A stretch of DNA of 64,000 nt, taken from positions 1-64,000 of the forward strand of contig JAUHXC010000012.1 of NCBI GenBank assembly GCA_030427205.1. The letters are read 5' to 3'. Origin of the DNA: a bacterium. GTDB lineage: Bacteria; Myxococcota_A; Bradymonadia; UBA7976; UBA1532. Position numbers and translations under genes: made by a program. Below are positions 8,782 to 16,014 of this stretch, one piece after another. Every line of letters begins with the position of its first letter. Position 1 is the first letter of the stretch. The notes beneath the pieces are model-generated. The model was given only the letters and a program-made list of their open reading frames with translations, searched no databases and was not told the origin of the DNA.

Positions 8782-9456
8782 TCACGCGTCGTAGATCGCG
8801 CGCCCCTTCCGGGCGAGCAGCGCCACCTGCTCGCGGTGCACGCCAGCGACGCGGCGGCCGAAGTCGGTCAGGGTCTCGATCTCGAGCACGCCGCGCACCG
8901 ACAACGCCCTGACCAACGCACCGAAGCCGGAGCGATCGCGGGCGCCGAGCACGCCGGCGTCGAGGGCGACGCAGATCCACCCGCCGCATGTGACATGGTC
9001 GATGGCTTCGAGGAACTCCGACGGGGCCAGGCCCGCATGGCCCAGGCCGATGGCCGAGACCAGGCCGTCGAATCGATGGCGATCGAGGCGCGCCTGCTGG
9101 TGGGCATCGAGCGTGGTCAGCTCGCCGACGATGTGATCGGTGTAGGCGATCGGGGTGAGCCCGGCTTCGCGATCGACGGCGACGAGCGTCGCGACGCCGT
9201 GCCGGGCGAGGATCTGCCCGCAGCGGCCATCACCGGCGCCGAGATCCATGATGCTGAGGCGCGACGGCGGCCGATCGAAGGCATCGAGCAGCAACCCGGT
9301 GACCACCACCGCGGCCGGATCAGCCGACGGGGCGAGTAAAGCGGGCGGACCCACCGGCGGCAGGCGACGGCTGCGGCCGAGGGCGAGGGCGACATCATTC
9401 ATGATCGCGGGGAACGCAAAAGGCGGCGTACTGGGGGTGAACGGCCGATGGGTCAT
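8782..9456 (-). CDS. Class I SAM-dependent methyltransferase-like protein
   Basis: A 224-residue protein with a Rossmann-type SAM-binding motif IMDLGAGDGRCG at about residue 69, an acidic motif II VAVDRE near 94 and a GGWICVALD strand near 158 as in post-I motifs. The N-terminal 40 residues are Pro-rich. Substrate is unknown. The ATG at 9456 lies about 47 bp below a good sigma-70-type -10 box, and a 24-bp dyad sits in that promoter, so it is likely under repression control. The next gene downstream is the MopE lipoprotein 59 bp away. Confidence 0.75.
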   Translation of the reverse strand: MTHRPFTPSTPPFAFPAIMNDVALALGRSRRLPPVGPPALLAPSADPAAVVVTGLLLDAFDRPPSRLSIMDLGAGDGRCGQILARHGVATLVAVDREAGLTPIAYTDHIVGELTTLDAHQQARLDRHRFDGLVSAIGLGHAGLAPSEFLEAIDHVTCGGWICVALDAGVLGARDRSGFGALVRALSVRGVLEIETLTDFGRRVAGVHREQVALLARKGRAIYDA

Positions 9457-9502
9457 GGTGTGCTGTCCGTTTTATCGACGCGGTCGTTCCGCATTCGGTC
9501 TT

Positions 9503-9532
9503 GGTATAGGGATTCGTACCAAGTTCTGTCAA
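9503..9532 (-). promoter_or_regulatory. Promoter for the methyltransferase gene with embedded operator dyad
   Basis: On the minus strand TTGACA (9532-9527) is followed after 18 bp by TATACC (9508-9503), a good fit to a housekeeping promoter. The dyad CTTGGTA (9500-9506) and TACCAAG (9517-9523), seven base pairs with a 10-bp centre, covers the -10 box and spacer. That position is typical of a repressor operator. No TetR-type regulator gene is adjacent, so the binding protein is unknown. Confidence 0.65.
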
Positions 9533-9723
9533 GCACGATAACGCGGCGCGTCAAGGGCGTGTCAGGGGGCCCGTCGTGGGGTTACGCCGGATCGCCACGG
9601 GCCTTGAATGGATCGCGGGCCGCGCCGTTGAGTGCTGCGCCGATGGCCGGCGGGGATGACAGCCGACCGCCGGCGATGGATACTGCGTCCCGAGACTCAC
9701 GACCCCCGACCCCGGAGATCCCC

Positions 9724-9882
9724 ATGCGCCTGGCCCTCGTTCCCCTGACCCTGCTCTTCGCCTTCGCCCTCTCGGCCTGTGGCGGCGCGCCCGAGACCCC
9801 CGCCGACGCCGACGGCACCCGCGACCGCGCCGCGGCCGAAGATCGCGATCTGCAGCGCAAGCTGGACAAGAGCCGCGACTGA
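9724..9882 (+). CDS. Small lipoprotein, 52 residues
   Basis: A very short lipoprotein: MRLALVP, a hydrophobic stretch and lipobox LSAC at residues 16-19, then a mature part of 34 residues that is strongly charged (Asp/Arg/Lys) and helix-prone. Lipoproteins of this size resemble entericidins or small envelope-tethering peptides, but there is no sequence match I can name. The ATG at 9724 lies downstream of CCCGGAG-like sequence. The 160-bp gap to galT suggests separate expression. Confidence 0.6.
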   Translation: MRLALVPLTLLFAFALSACGGAPETPADADGTRDRAAAEDRDLQRKLDKSRD

Positions 9883-10044
9883 ACGGCCGCCGGGGCTCTC
9901 GCCGAGCGGCCCCTGCGAACCGCGAGAGCCGCCGCCCGATCGGGCGCTGACGGCCGCCCGGCGCCCTTTACCGCGAAGCGTGGATCAGGTATGAGCGACG
10001 TCTGTGCCGCGCGCCCCCCGCGCGGCGTCTGCGTGGAGCGCGTC

Positions 10045-11049
10045 ATGCCGGAACTTCGCCGGGATCCCATCACCCATCGCTGGGCCATCATCGCCACCGA
10101 GCGCGCCTTGCGACCCAAGGACTTCCAGGTCACCGCGGTCTCGCCGCCCGAGGGCAAGAGCTGCCCGTTCTGCGCGGGCAACGAGAAGCTGACCCCCGAC
10201 GAGATCTACGCGGTGCGCGACCGCACGACCCCCAAGAATACGCCGGGCTGGCAGGTGCGGGTCGTGCCGAACAAGTACCCCGCCCTGCGCATCGAAGGCG
10301 GCCTCGACAAGCGGCCCGAGGGCATCTACGACCACATGAACGGGGTCGGGGCCCACGAGGTGATCATCGAGTCGCCGCAGCACGACTTCAAGCTGCACCG
10401 GCTGGCCGACGACCACCTGGTGGCGGCCCTCGAGACCTACCGCCATCGCATGGAGGATCTGCAGGGCGATCCACGCTTCCGCTTCAGCCTGCTGTTTCGT
10501 AATCACGGCGCCGCGGCCGGAGCCAGCATCGCTCACGGCCACGCGCAGCTCATCGCCCTGCCGGTCGTGCCCCACGAGGTGCGCGAGCTGCTCGACGGCG
10601 CCCGGCGCTACTACGAGTTCCGCGATCGCAACGTCTTCGAAGACATGGTGCGCCAGGAGCTCGAGGACGGCCGACGGCTGGTCTTCGAGAACCGCGACTT
10701 CGTCGTGATGGCCCCCTACGCCAGCCGGCTGCCCTTCGAGTTGTGGATCGTGCCGCGCTTCCAGTCGCCGCGCTTCGAGGCCACCCGTCGGCCGCAGCTC
10801 GCGACCTTGGCCGAAGCGCTGCGCACCGCGCTCGATCGGCTCGACCGCGGGCTGGGCAACCCGGCGTACAACTTCATCATCCAGAGCGCGCCGTATCACA
10901 TGCAGGATGCCCCCTGGTATCGCTGGCACATCCAGGTGATGCCCAAGCTCACCCGGGTCGCCGGCTTCGAGTGGGGCACCGGCTTCTACATCAACCCGAC
11001 CGCCCCCGAAGAGGCCGCCGAGTTCCTGCGCGCGCTGCCGACGGAGTGA
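10045..11049 (+). CDS. galT: Galactose-1-phosphate uridylyltransferase
   Basis: A 334-residue HIT-superfamily nucleotidyltransferase. It exchanges UMP between UDP-glucose and galactose-1-phosphate in the Leloir pathway. Zinc-site CPFCAGNE is near residue 38, a second histidine ligand is in the NHG segment, and the catalytic HGHAQ (His-x-His-x-Gln) is near 160. The second half contains APYASRLPFELWI and the C-terminal WYRWHIQVMP box. The start at 10045 is preferred over an upstream in-frame ATG at 9991 because GGAG is 6 nt before it. Followed after 5 bp by a glycogen-synthase-like gene, suggesting a sugar-nucleotide/glycogen unit; family members with ADP-glucose or other hexose phosphates cannot be excluded. 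Confidence 0.9.
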   Translation: MPELRRDPITHRWAIIATERALRPKDFQVTAVSPPEGKSCPFCAGNEKLTPDEIYAVRDRTTPKNTPGWQVRVVPNKYPALRIEGGLDKRPEGIYDHMNGVGAHEVIIESPQHDFKLHRLADDHLVAALETYRHRMEDLQGDPRFRFSLLFRNHGAAAGASIAHGHAQLIALPVVPHEVRELLDGARRYYEFRDRNVFEDMVRQELEDGRRLVFENRDFVVMAPYASRLPFELWIVPRFQSPRFEATRRPQLATLAEALRTALDRLDRGLGNPAYNFIIQSAPYHMQDAPWYRWHIQVMPKLTRVAGFEWGTGFYINPTAPEEAAEFLRALPTE

Positions 11050-11054
11050 AGACG

Positions 11055-12449
11055 ATGGCTGCGCCGGTGCGGATCGTTCACGTCACCGCCGAGCTGCACC
11101 CCTACAGCGCGACCGGCGGGCTGGGGTTCGTGCTGGCCGAGCTGCCGCCGGCTCAGCGCGCGGCGGGCGCCGACGCCCGGGTCATCACGCCGCTCTACGG
11201 GCACATCGACCGCAGCGGCCTGCGCCGGGGCGTCGCCATCACGCCGCTGACCCTGGGCGGGCGCACGTTCACCGGGCGGCTGTGGCACGACGACGCGCGG
11301 CACATCACCTTCGTCGACCTGCCCGGCCTGCTCGACCGGCCGCACAACTACGGCGGTCCGGGGGGCGACTACGCCGACAACCCGCTGCGCTTCGGCGCGT
11401 TCTGCAAGGTGGCGGCGAGCCTGTGGCGCGAGGCCGATGTATACCACCTGCATGACTGGCAGGCGGGCCTGACGGCGATGTATCTCGGCGGCCGGCGGCC
11501 GGTCGTGCTGACGGTGCACAACCTGGCCTACCAGGGCCTGTGCGGCTTCGAGTGGGCCGATCGGCTGGGCATCCCGCATGCGCTGCGCACCTACGAGGGG
11601 GTCGAGTTCTACGGTCGGGTCAGCCTGCTCAAGGCCGGGCTGGTGCTGGCCGACCGGCTGACGACGGTGAGCCCGACCTACAGCCGCGAGATCCAGAGCG
11701 AGCCGCTGGGCCACGGCTTGTCGGGCCTCTTCCGCCACCGGCGCGGCGGGTTGCACGGCATCCTCAACGGGTTGGGGCCAGCGCCCTTCGACCCGGCGAT
11801 CGGCGAGACGCTCGCCGCGCGCTACGACGCCGACGACATCTCCGGCAAGGACGCCTGTCGCGATGCCCTGCGGGCCGAGTTGAAGCTCGGCGACGGGCCG
11901 ATCTTCGGCTACGTGGGGCGCGCGGCGGGTCAGAAGGGCCTCGATCTGCTCGCCGCCGCGGCGCCGAAGGCCATCGCCGAGGGCGCCCGGTTCGCGGTGG
12001 TCGCGTCGGGTGAGAAAGGCATCGTCGAGATGCTGCGCCGGGTCGCCCGCGCCCACCCCGACGCCTTCGCCTACAGCGACGCGTTCGACATCGATCTGGC
12101 CCAGCGGGTCTACGCCGGGTCCGACTTCCTGGTCGTGCCGAGCCTCTTCGAGCCGTGCGGCCTGGTGCAGATGATCGGCATGCGCTACGGCTCGATCCCG
12201 ATCGTGCGCCGCACCGGCGGGCTGGCCGATACCGTGGTCGATGGTGAGACGGGGCTGGTCTTCGACGAGGCGAGCGCGCAGGCGGTGCTCGACGCCGTGC
12301 GCCGCGGCATGACCCTCGACGGCGAGGCCCGAGAAGCGATACAAGCCCGCGGGATGGCGCTGGACTGGTCGTGGGCCGGCCCGGCCGACGCCTACGCCGC
12401 GATCTACGCCCGGCTGACCGGGCGCACGGCCTCGCAGGAGGGCTCATGA
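11055..12449 (+). CDS. glgA: Glycogen/starch synthase-like GT5 glycosyltransferase
   Basis: A 464-residue GT-B enzyme of family GT5, which transfers glucose from ADP-glucose (or UDP-glucose) to alpha-1,4-glucan ends. Family landmarks are HLHDWQAGL, LTVHNLAYQG, GYVGRAAGQKGLDLL, the donor-binding PSLFEPCGLVQMIGMRYG and RRTGGLAD. The first glycine-rich loop reads SATGGLG rather than K-x-G-G-L, so the usual N-terminal donor-site lysine is an alanine. The chain is near the usual 475 residues. It is 5 bp after galT and overlaps the carboxylase gene by four bases. The substrate may differ from E. coli GlgA. Confidence 0.88.
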   Translation: MAAPVRIVHVTAELHPYSATGGLGFVLAELPPAQRAAGADARVITPLYGHIDRSGLRRGVAITPLTLGGRTFTGRLWHDDARHITFVDLPGLLDRPHNYGGPGGDYADNPLRFGAFCKVAASLWREADVYHLHDWQAGLTAMYLGGRRPVVLTVHNLAYQGLCGFEWADRLGIPHALRTYEGVEFYGRVSLLKAGLVLADRLTTVSPTYSREIQSEPLGHGLSGLFRHRRGGLHGILNGLGPAPFDPAIGETLAARYDADDISGKDACRDALRAELKLGDGPIFGYVGRAAGQKGLDLLAAAAPKAIAEGARFAVVASGEKGIVEMLRRVARAHPDAFAYSDAFDIDLAQRVYAGSDFLVVPSLFEPCGLVQMIGMRYGSIPIVRRTGGLADTVVDGETGLVFDEASAQAVLDAVRRGMTLDGEAREAIQARGMALDWSWAGPADAYAAIYARLTGRTASQEGS

Positions 12450-13999
12450 GCCGCCGAAAGCAGATCCTCGATCGCCTCGAAGAGCTCGAGCAGCAGGCCC
12501 GCGTCGGCGGCGGCCAGGCGCGCATCGACCGGCAGCACGCCAAGGGCAAGCTCACCGCCCGCGAGCGCATCGACGCCCTGCTCGATCCGGGCAGCTTCGA
12601 GGAGTACGACCAGCTCAAGACCCACCGCTGCACGCACTTCGGCATGGAGCAGCAGCGCATCCCGGGCGACGGGGTGGTGACCGGCCACGGCACGATCGAG
12701 GGTCGGCGGGTCTTCGTCTTCGCCCAGGACTTCACCGTCTTCGGCGGCTCGCTGTCGATGGCCTTCGCCGAGAAGATCTGCAAGATCATGGACGCCGCGA
12801 TGCGGGTCGGCGCGCCGGTCATCGGGCTCAACGACAGCGGCGGCGCGCGCATCCAGGAGGGCGTCGAGTCGCTGGCGGGCTACGCCGACATCTTCCTGCG
12901 CAATACCCTCGCGAGCGGGGTGGTGCCCCAGATCAGCGCCATCATGGGCCCTTGCGCCGGCGGCGCGGTCTACAGCCCGGCGATCACCGACTTCACGGTG
13001 ATGGTCGAGGGCTCGAGCTACATGTTCATCACCGGGCCCGACGTGATCCGCTCGGTGACCCACGAAGAGGTGACCCAGGAAGACCTGGGCGGCGCGCGGG
13101 CGCACTCGACGAAGAGCGGCGTCTGCCACCTCACCGCGCCCGACGAGCACGCCTGCCTCGATACGGTGCGCGAGCTCTTGTCGTACCTGCCGTCGAACAA
13201 CGCCGAGGATCCGCCCTTCGTGCCCACCGACGATCCGCCGGATCGCGAGGCGCCCGAGCTGGACACCCTGGTGCCGGACAACCCCAACAAGCCCTACGAC
13301 ATCAAGCAGATCATCGAGCTGCTCGCCGACGACGGGGTCTTCTTCGAGATCCAGGCCAGCTACGCCGCCAATATGGTCATCGGCTTCGCCCGCCTCGGCG
13401 GCCGCAGCGTGGGTATCGTCGCCAACCAGCCGATGGTGCTCGCCGGCTGCCTCGACATCGGCGCCAGCGTCAAGGCGGCCCGCTTCGTGCGGTTCTGCGA
13501 CGCCTTCAACATCCCGCTGGTGACCCTGGTCGACGTGCCGGGCTTCCTGCCGGGCACGGCGCAGGAGTGGGGCGGCATCATCACCCATGGGGCGAAGCTG
13601 CTCTACGCGTTCGCCGAGGCCACCGTGCCCAAGGTGACGCTGATCACCCGCAAGGCCTACGGCGGGGCCTACGACGTGATGGCCAGCAAGCACATCCGGG
13701 CCGACGTCAACTACGCCTGGCCCACCGCCGAGATCGCGGTGATGGGGCCCGACGGCGCGGTCAACATCATCCACCGCAAGACGCTCAAGGCGGCCGACGA
13801 CCCCGTCGCCAAGAAGTCGGAGCTCGTCGAGGACTACCGCGAGACGTTCGCCAACCCCTTCAAAGCCGCCGAGCTCGGCTTCATCGACGCGATCGTGCGC
13901 CCGCGAGAGACCCGCGGGCGCTTGATCCGCAGCCTCGCGCTGCTCGAGAACAAAGTGCAGCAGAACCCGGCGAAGAAGCACGGCAACATCCCCCTCTGA
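12446..13999 (+). CDS. Acyl-CoA carboxylase, carboxyltransferase beta subunit
   Basis: A 517-residue carboxyltransferase of the PccB/MmdA type, which moves a carboxyl group from biotin to propionyl-CoA or a related acyl-CoA. The N-terminal crotonase-fold half has NDSGGARIQEG and the oxyanion-hole loop GPCAGGAVYSPA. The C-terminal half has VDVPGFLPGTAQEWGGII and RKAYGGAYDVM with the second oxyanion hole. It starts at an ATG overlapping the glgA stop (ATGA) with GGAGGG just before. No biotin carboxylase or biotin carrier gene is in the window, so partner subunits must be elsewhere. Propionyl-CoA is the most likely substrate but acyl-chain choice is inferred only from overall resemblance. Confidence 0.92.
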   Translation: MSRRKQILDRLEELEQQARVGGGQARIDRQHAKGKLTARERIDALLDPGSFEEYDQLKTHRCTHFGMEQQRIPGDGVVTGHGTIEGRRVFVFAQDFTVFGGSLSMAFAEKICKIMDAAMRVGAPVIGLNDSGGARIQEGVESLAGYADIFLRNTLASGVVPQISAIMGPCAGGAVYSPAITDFTVMVEGSSYMFITGPDVIRSVTHEEVTQEDLGGARAHSTKSGVCHLTAPDEHACLDTVRELLSYLPSNNAEDPPFVPTDDPPDREAPELDTLVPDNPNKPYDIKQIIELLADDGVFFEIQASYAANMVIGFARLGGRSVGIVANQPMVLAGCLDIGASVKAARFVRFCDAFNIPLVTLVDVPGFLPGTAQEWGGIITHGAKLLYAFAEATVPKVTLITRKAYGGAYDVMASKHIRADVNYAWPTAEIAVMGPDGAVNIIHRKTLKAADDPVAKKSELVEDYRETFANPFKAAELGFIDAIVRPRETRGRLIRSLALLENKVQQNPAKKHGNIPL

Positions 14000-14029
14000 C
14001 GCGCCGGCGTCACACCCCGGAGAAGCCCC

Positions 14030-15289
14030 CTGCCCGCCCACCGCACCAAGCCGCTGGCCACCGCCCGGGTGGTTCTGCGCAAAGAGCTGCGCGAGACGCT
14101 GCGCGACCCGCTGGTGCTGGTCAACGCCTTCCTCTTTCCGCTGATCATCATCCCGCTGATCTTGTGGGGCGCGACGCAGTTCGCGCTGCTGCAGGCGGGC
14201 AGCGCCGAGCAGGAGCCCCCGCGGGTCGTCGTCGCCGAAGGCGTGCCCGACGCGGTGCGCGCGGCGCTGCTGGACGAGCCGATCGAGGCCGCCGCCCTGC
14301 CCGCCGAGCAGGCCGATCTCGACCAGAGCGACATCGACCGCCTGCTGCGCGATGGCGCCTTCGACGTCCGGGTGACCCTCGAACGGCAGGGCGACGCCTG
14401 GACGGCGCACGTGGCCCACGACTCGACCCGCCGGCGCTCGGTGCGCGCCCGCCGGCTGGTCGTCGAGCGGCTGCAAGAGCAATCCGAGGTGCGGGTGCGC
14501 GCGCTGGCCGAGGCCCGCGGCCTCGACCCGGCCCGGCTGGCGCCGCCGGAGATCGCGGCCGAAGACATCTCCGCGGCCGACGAGCGCTGGAGCGAGCTGC
14601 TCGGCGAGATGCTGCCGATCGTGATCTTCGCGTCGCTGCTGATGGCGGTGATCTTCCCCGCCGTCGATACGGTGGCCGGCGAGCGCGAGCGCGGCACGGT
14701 GGAGACCACGCTGGTGACCGCGACCCACCCGGCGCAGGTCGCGCTGGGCAAGGTGGCCGCGGTGGTCTTCATCGGCCTGTGCGCGATGACCGGCAACGCG
14801 CTGGCGGTGGGCCTGACGGTGGTGCAATTCGTCGTGACGCTGGGCGGCGTCGATACCGGCGCCCTGGCCTTCGACCTGGGAGCGATCCTGCTGGCGCTGC
14901 CGGCCCTGCTCGCCGCCACGGTGGCGATCGTGGCCGCGACGGTGCTGGCGGTCCTGCCGACGCAGTCTTTCAAAGAGGGGCAGCAGCGGGCGAGCTACGT
15001 GCTCATCGGCGGCATGGTCGCGGCGATGCTCGCGCAGCGAAACCCCCGCGATCTGGACGTGCTGGGCGCGCTCAATCCGCTGACGAGCCCCATCGGCATC
15101 ATCCGCGACGCGGTGCGCGGCACCTTGGGCTGGCTGCCGGCGCTGGTGGCCACGGCGGTCTATCTGGCCTGCGCCGCGGCGCTGCTCGGGCTCGCCGCCC
15201 GCAAGCTGCGCGACGAGAGCTACCTGCTCGGCGGCCCGGCCCGCGGCAAGGGCGATCCCGAAGAGCCCGATCGAGGAGGCGACGCATGA
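14030..15289 (+). CDS. ABC-2 type permease, NatB-like
   Basis: Membrane subunit of an ABC exporter, about 406-420 residues. Topology is one N-terminal membrane helix, a roughly 150-residue extracytoplasmic domain, then five C-terminal helices from about residue 195; the GERERGTVETTL segment after the second helix is diagnostic for the NatB/ABC-2 group. The start is uncertain. CTG at 14030 has GGAG 7 nt upstream and gives a basic leader; the first conventional codon, GTG at 14069, lacks a ribosome site. It overlaps the ATPase gene by four bases. NatAB of Bacillus exports sodium, but members of this family also export peptides or drugs. Confidence 0.85.
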   Translation: MPAHRTKPLATARVVLRKELRETLRDPLVLVNAFLFPLIIIPLILWGATQFALLQAGSAEQEPPRVVVAEGVPDAVRAALLDEPIEAAALPAEQADLDQSDIDRLLRDGAFDVRVTLERQGDAWTAHVAHDSTRRRSVRARRLVVERLQEQSEVRVRALAEARGLDPARLAPPEIAAEDISAADERWSELLGEMLPIVIFASLLMAVIFPAVDTVAGERERGTVETTLVTATHPAQVALGKVAAVVFIGLCAMTGNALAVGLTVVQFVVTLGGVDTGALAFDLGAILLALPALLAATVAIVAATVLAVLPTQSFKEGQQRASYVLIGGMVAAMLAQRNPRDLDVLGALNPLTSPIGIIRDAVRGTLGWLPALVATAVYLACAAALLGLAARKLRDESYLLGGPARGKGDPEEPDRGGDA

Positions 15290-16014
15290 TCGAGGTCCGC
15301 GGACTGGGCAAGACGTTCCATCGGCCCGATCCGATCGTGGCGGTCGACGGGGTCGGCTTTCACTGCGAGCCGGGTGAGGTCGTGGGCCTGCTCGGGCCCA
15401 ACGGCGCCGGCAAGACCACCACGCTGCGCATCCTGGCGACGCTGCTCTCGCCCGATGTGGGCAGCGCCGCCGTCGCCGGCCACGATGTCGTCGAGGAGCC
15501 GGATCAGGTGCGCCGGTCGATCGGCTATCTCTCGGCGAGCACCGGGCTGTACCCGCGTCTGACCGCCCGCGAGACGCTGACCTACTTCGCCGAGCTGCAC
15601 CAGGTGCCCGACGCCGGCCGTCGGGTCGACGCGCTGATGGAGCGCTTCGAGATCGGGCCGTTCGCCCACGTGCGCTGCGATCGCCTCTCGACCGGCATGA
15701 AGCAGAAGGTCAGCATCGCCCGCGCCATCGTTCACGATCCGCCAGTGCTCATCTTCGACGAGCCGACGCTGGGGCTCGACGTGCTCGTCGCCCAGACCCT
15801 GCTCGCCTTCATCGAGGAGCGACGGGCCGCGGGCCGGACGGTGCTGTTCTCGACCCATGTGATGCGCGAGGCCGAGCGCCTCTGCGACCGCATCGCGATC
15901 ATCCACAAGGGGCGCATCCTCGCCGAAGACACCCTCGACGGGCTGCGGGCGCGCACCGGCGAGACCGACCTCGAGCAGGTCTTCGTGCAGCTGGTGGAGA
16001 GCGCCGGTGAGTGA
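15286..16014 (+). CDS. ABC transporter ATP-binding protein, NatA-like
   Basis: A 242-residue ATPase that powers the permeases on both sides. Walker A GPNGAGKTT is at about residues 38-46, a Q-loop-region SASTGLYPRL near 85, the signature LSTGMKQKV near 131, Walker B VLIFDEPTLGLD near 151, and the switch histidine in STHVMREAE near 184. The usual LSGGQ is LSTGM, common in NatA and CcmA-type ATPases. ATG at 15286 with GAGGAGG upstream. It overlaps its upstream permease by four bases and its downstream permease by eight, so the three subunits are translated as a unit. Confidence 0.93.
   Translation: MIEVRGLGKTFHRPDPIVAVDGVGFHCEPGEVVGLLGPNGAGKTTTLRILATLLSPDVGSAAVAGHDVVEEPDQVRRSIGYLSASTGLYPRLTARETLTYFAELHQVPDAGRRVDALMERFEIGPFAHVRCDRLSTGMKQKVSIARAIVHDPPVLIFDEPTLGLDVLVAQTLLAFIEERRAAGRTVLFSTHVMREAERLCDRIAIIHKGRILAEDTLDGLRARTGETDLEQVFVQLVESAGE

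Noticed and set aside
8782..9456. Reading the methyltransferase-like gene as a phage or restriction methyltransferase
   Set aside because: No DPPY/NPPY or PCQ-type DNA methyltransferase motif and no restriction gene nearby.
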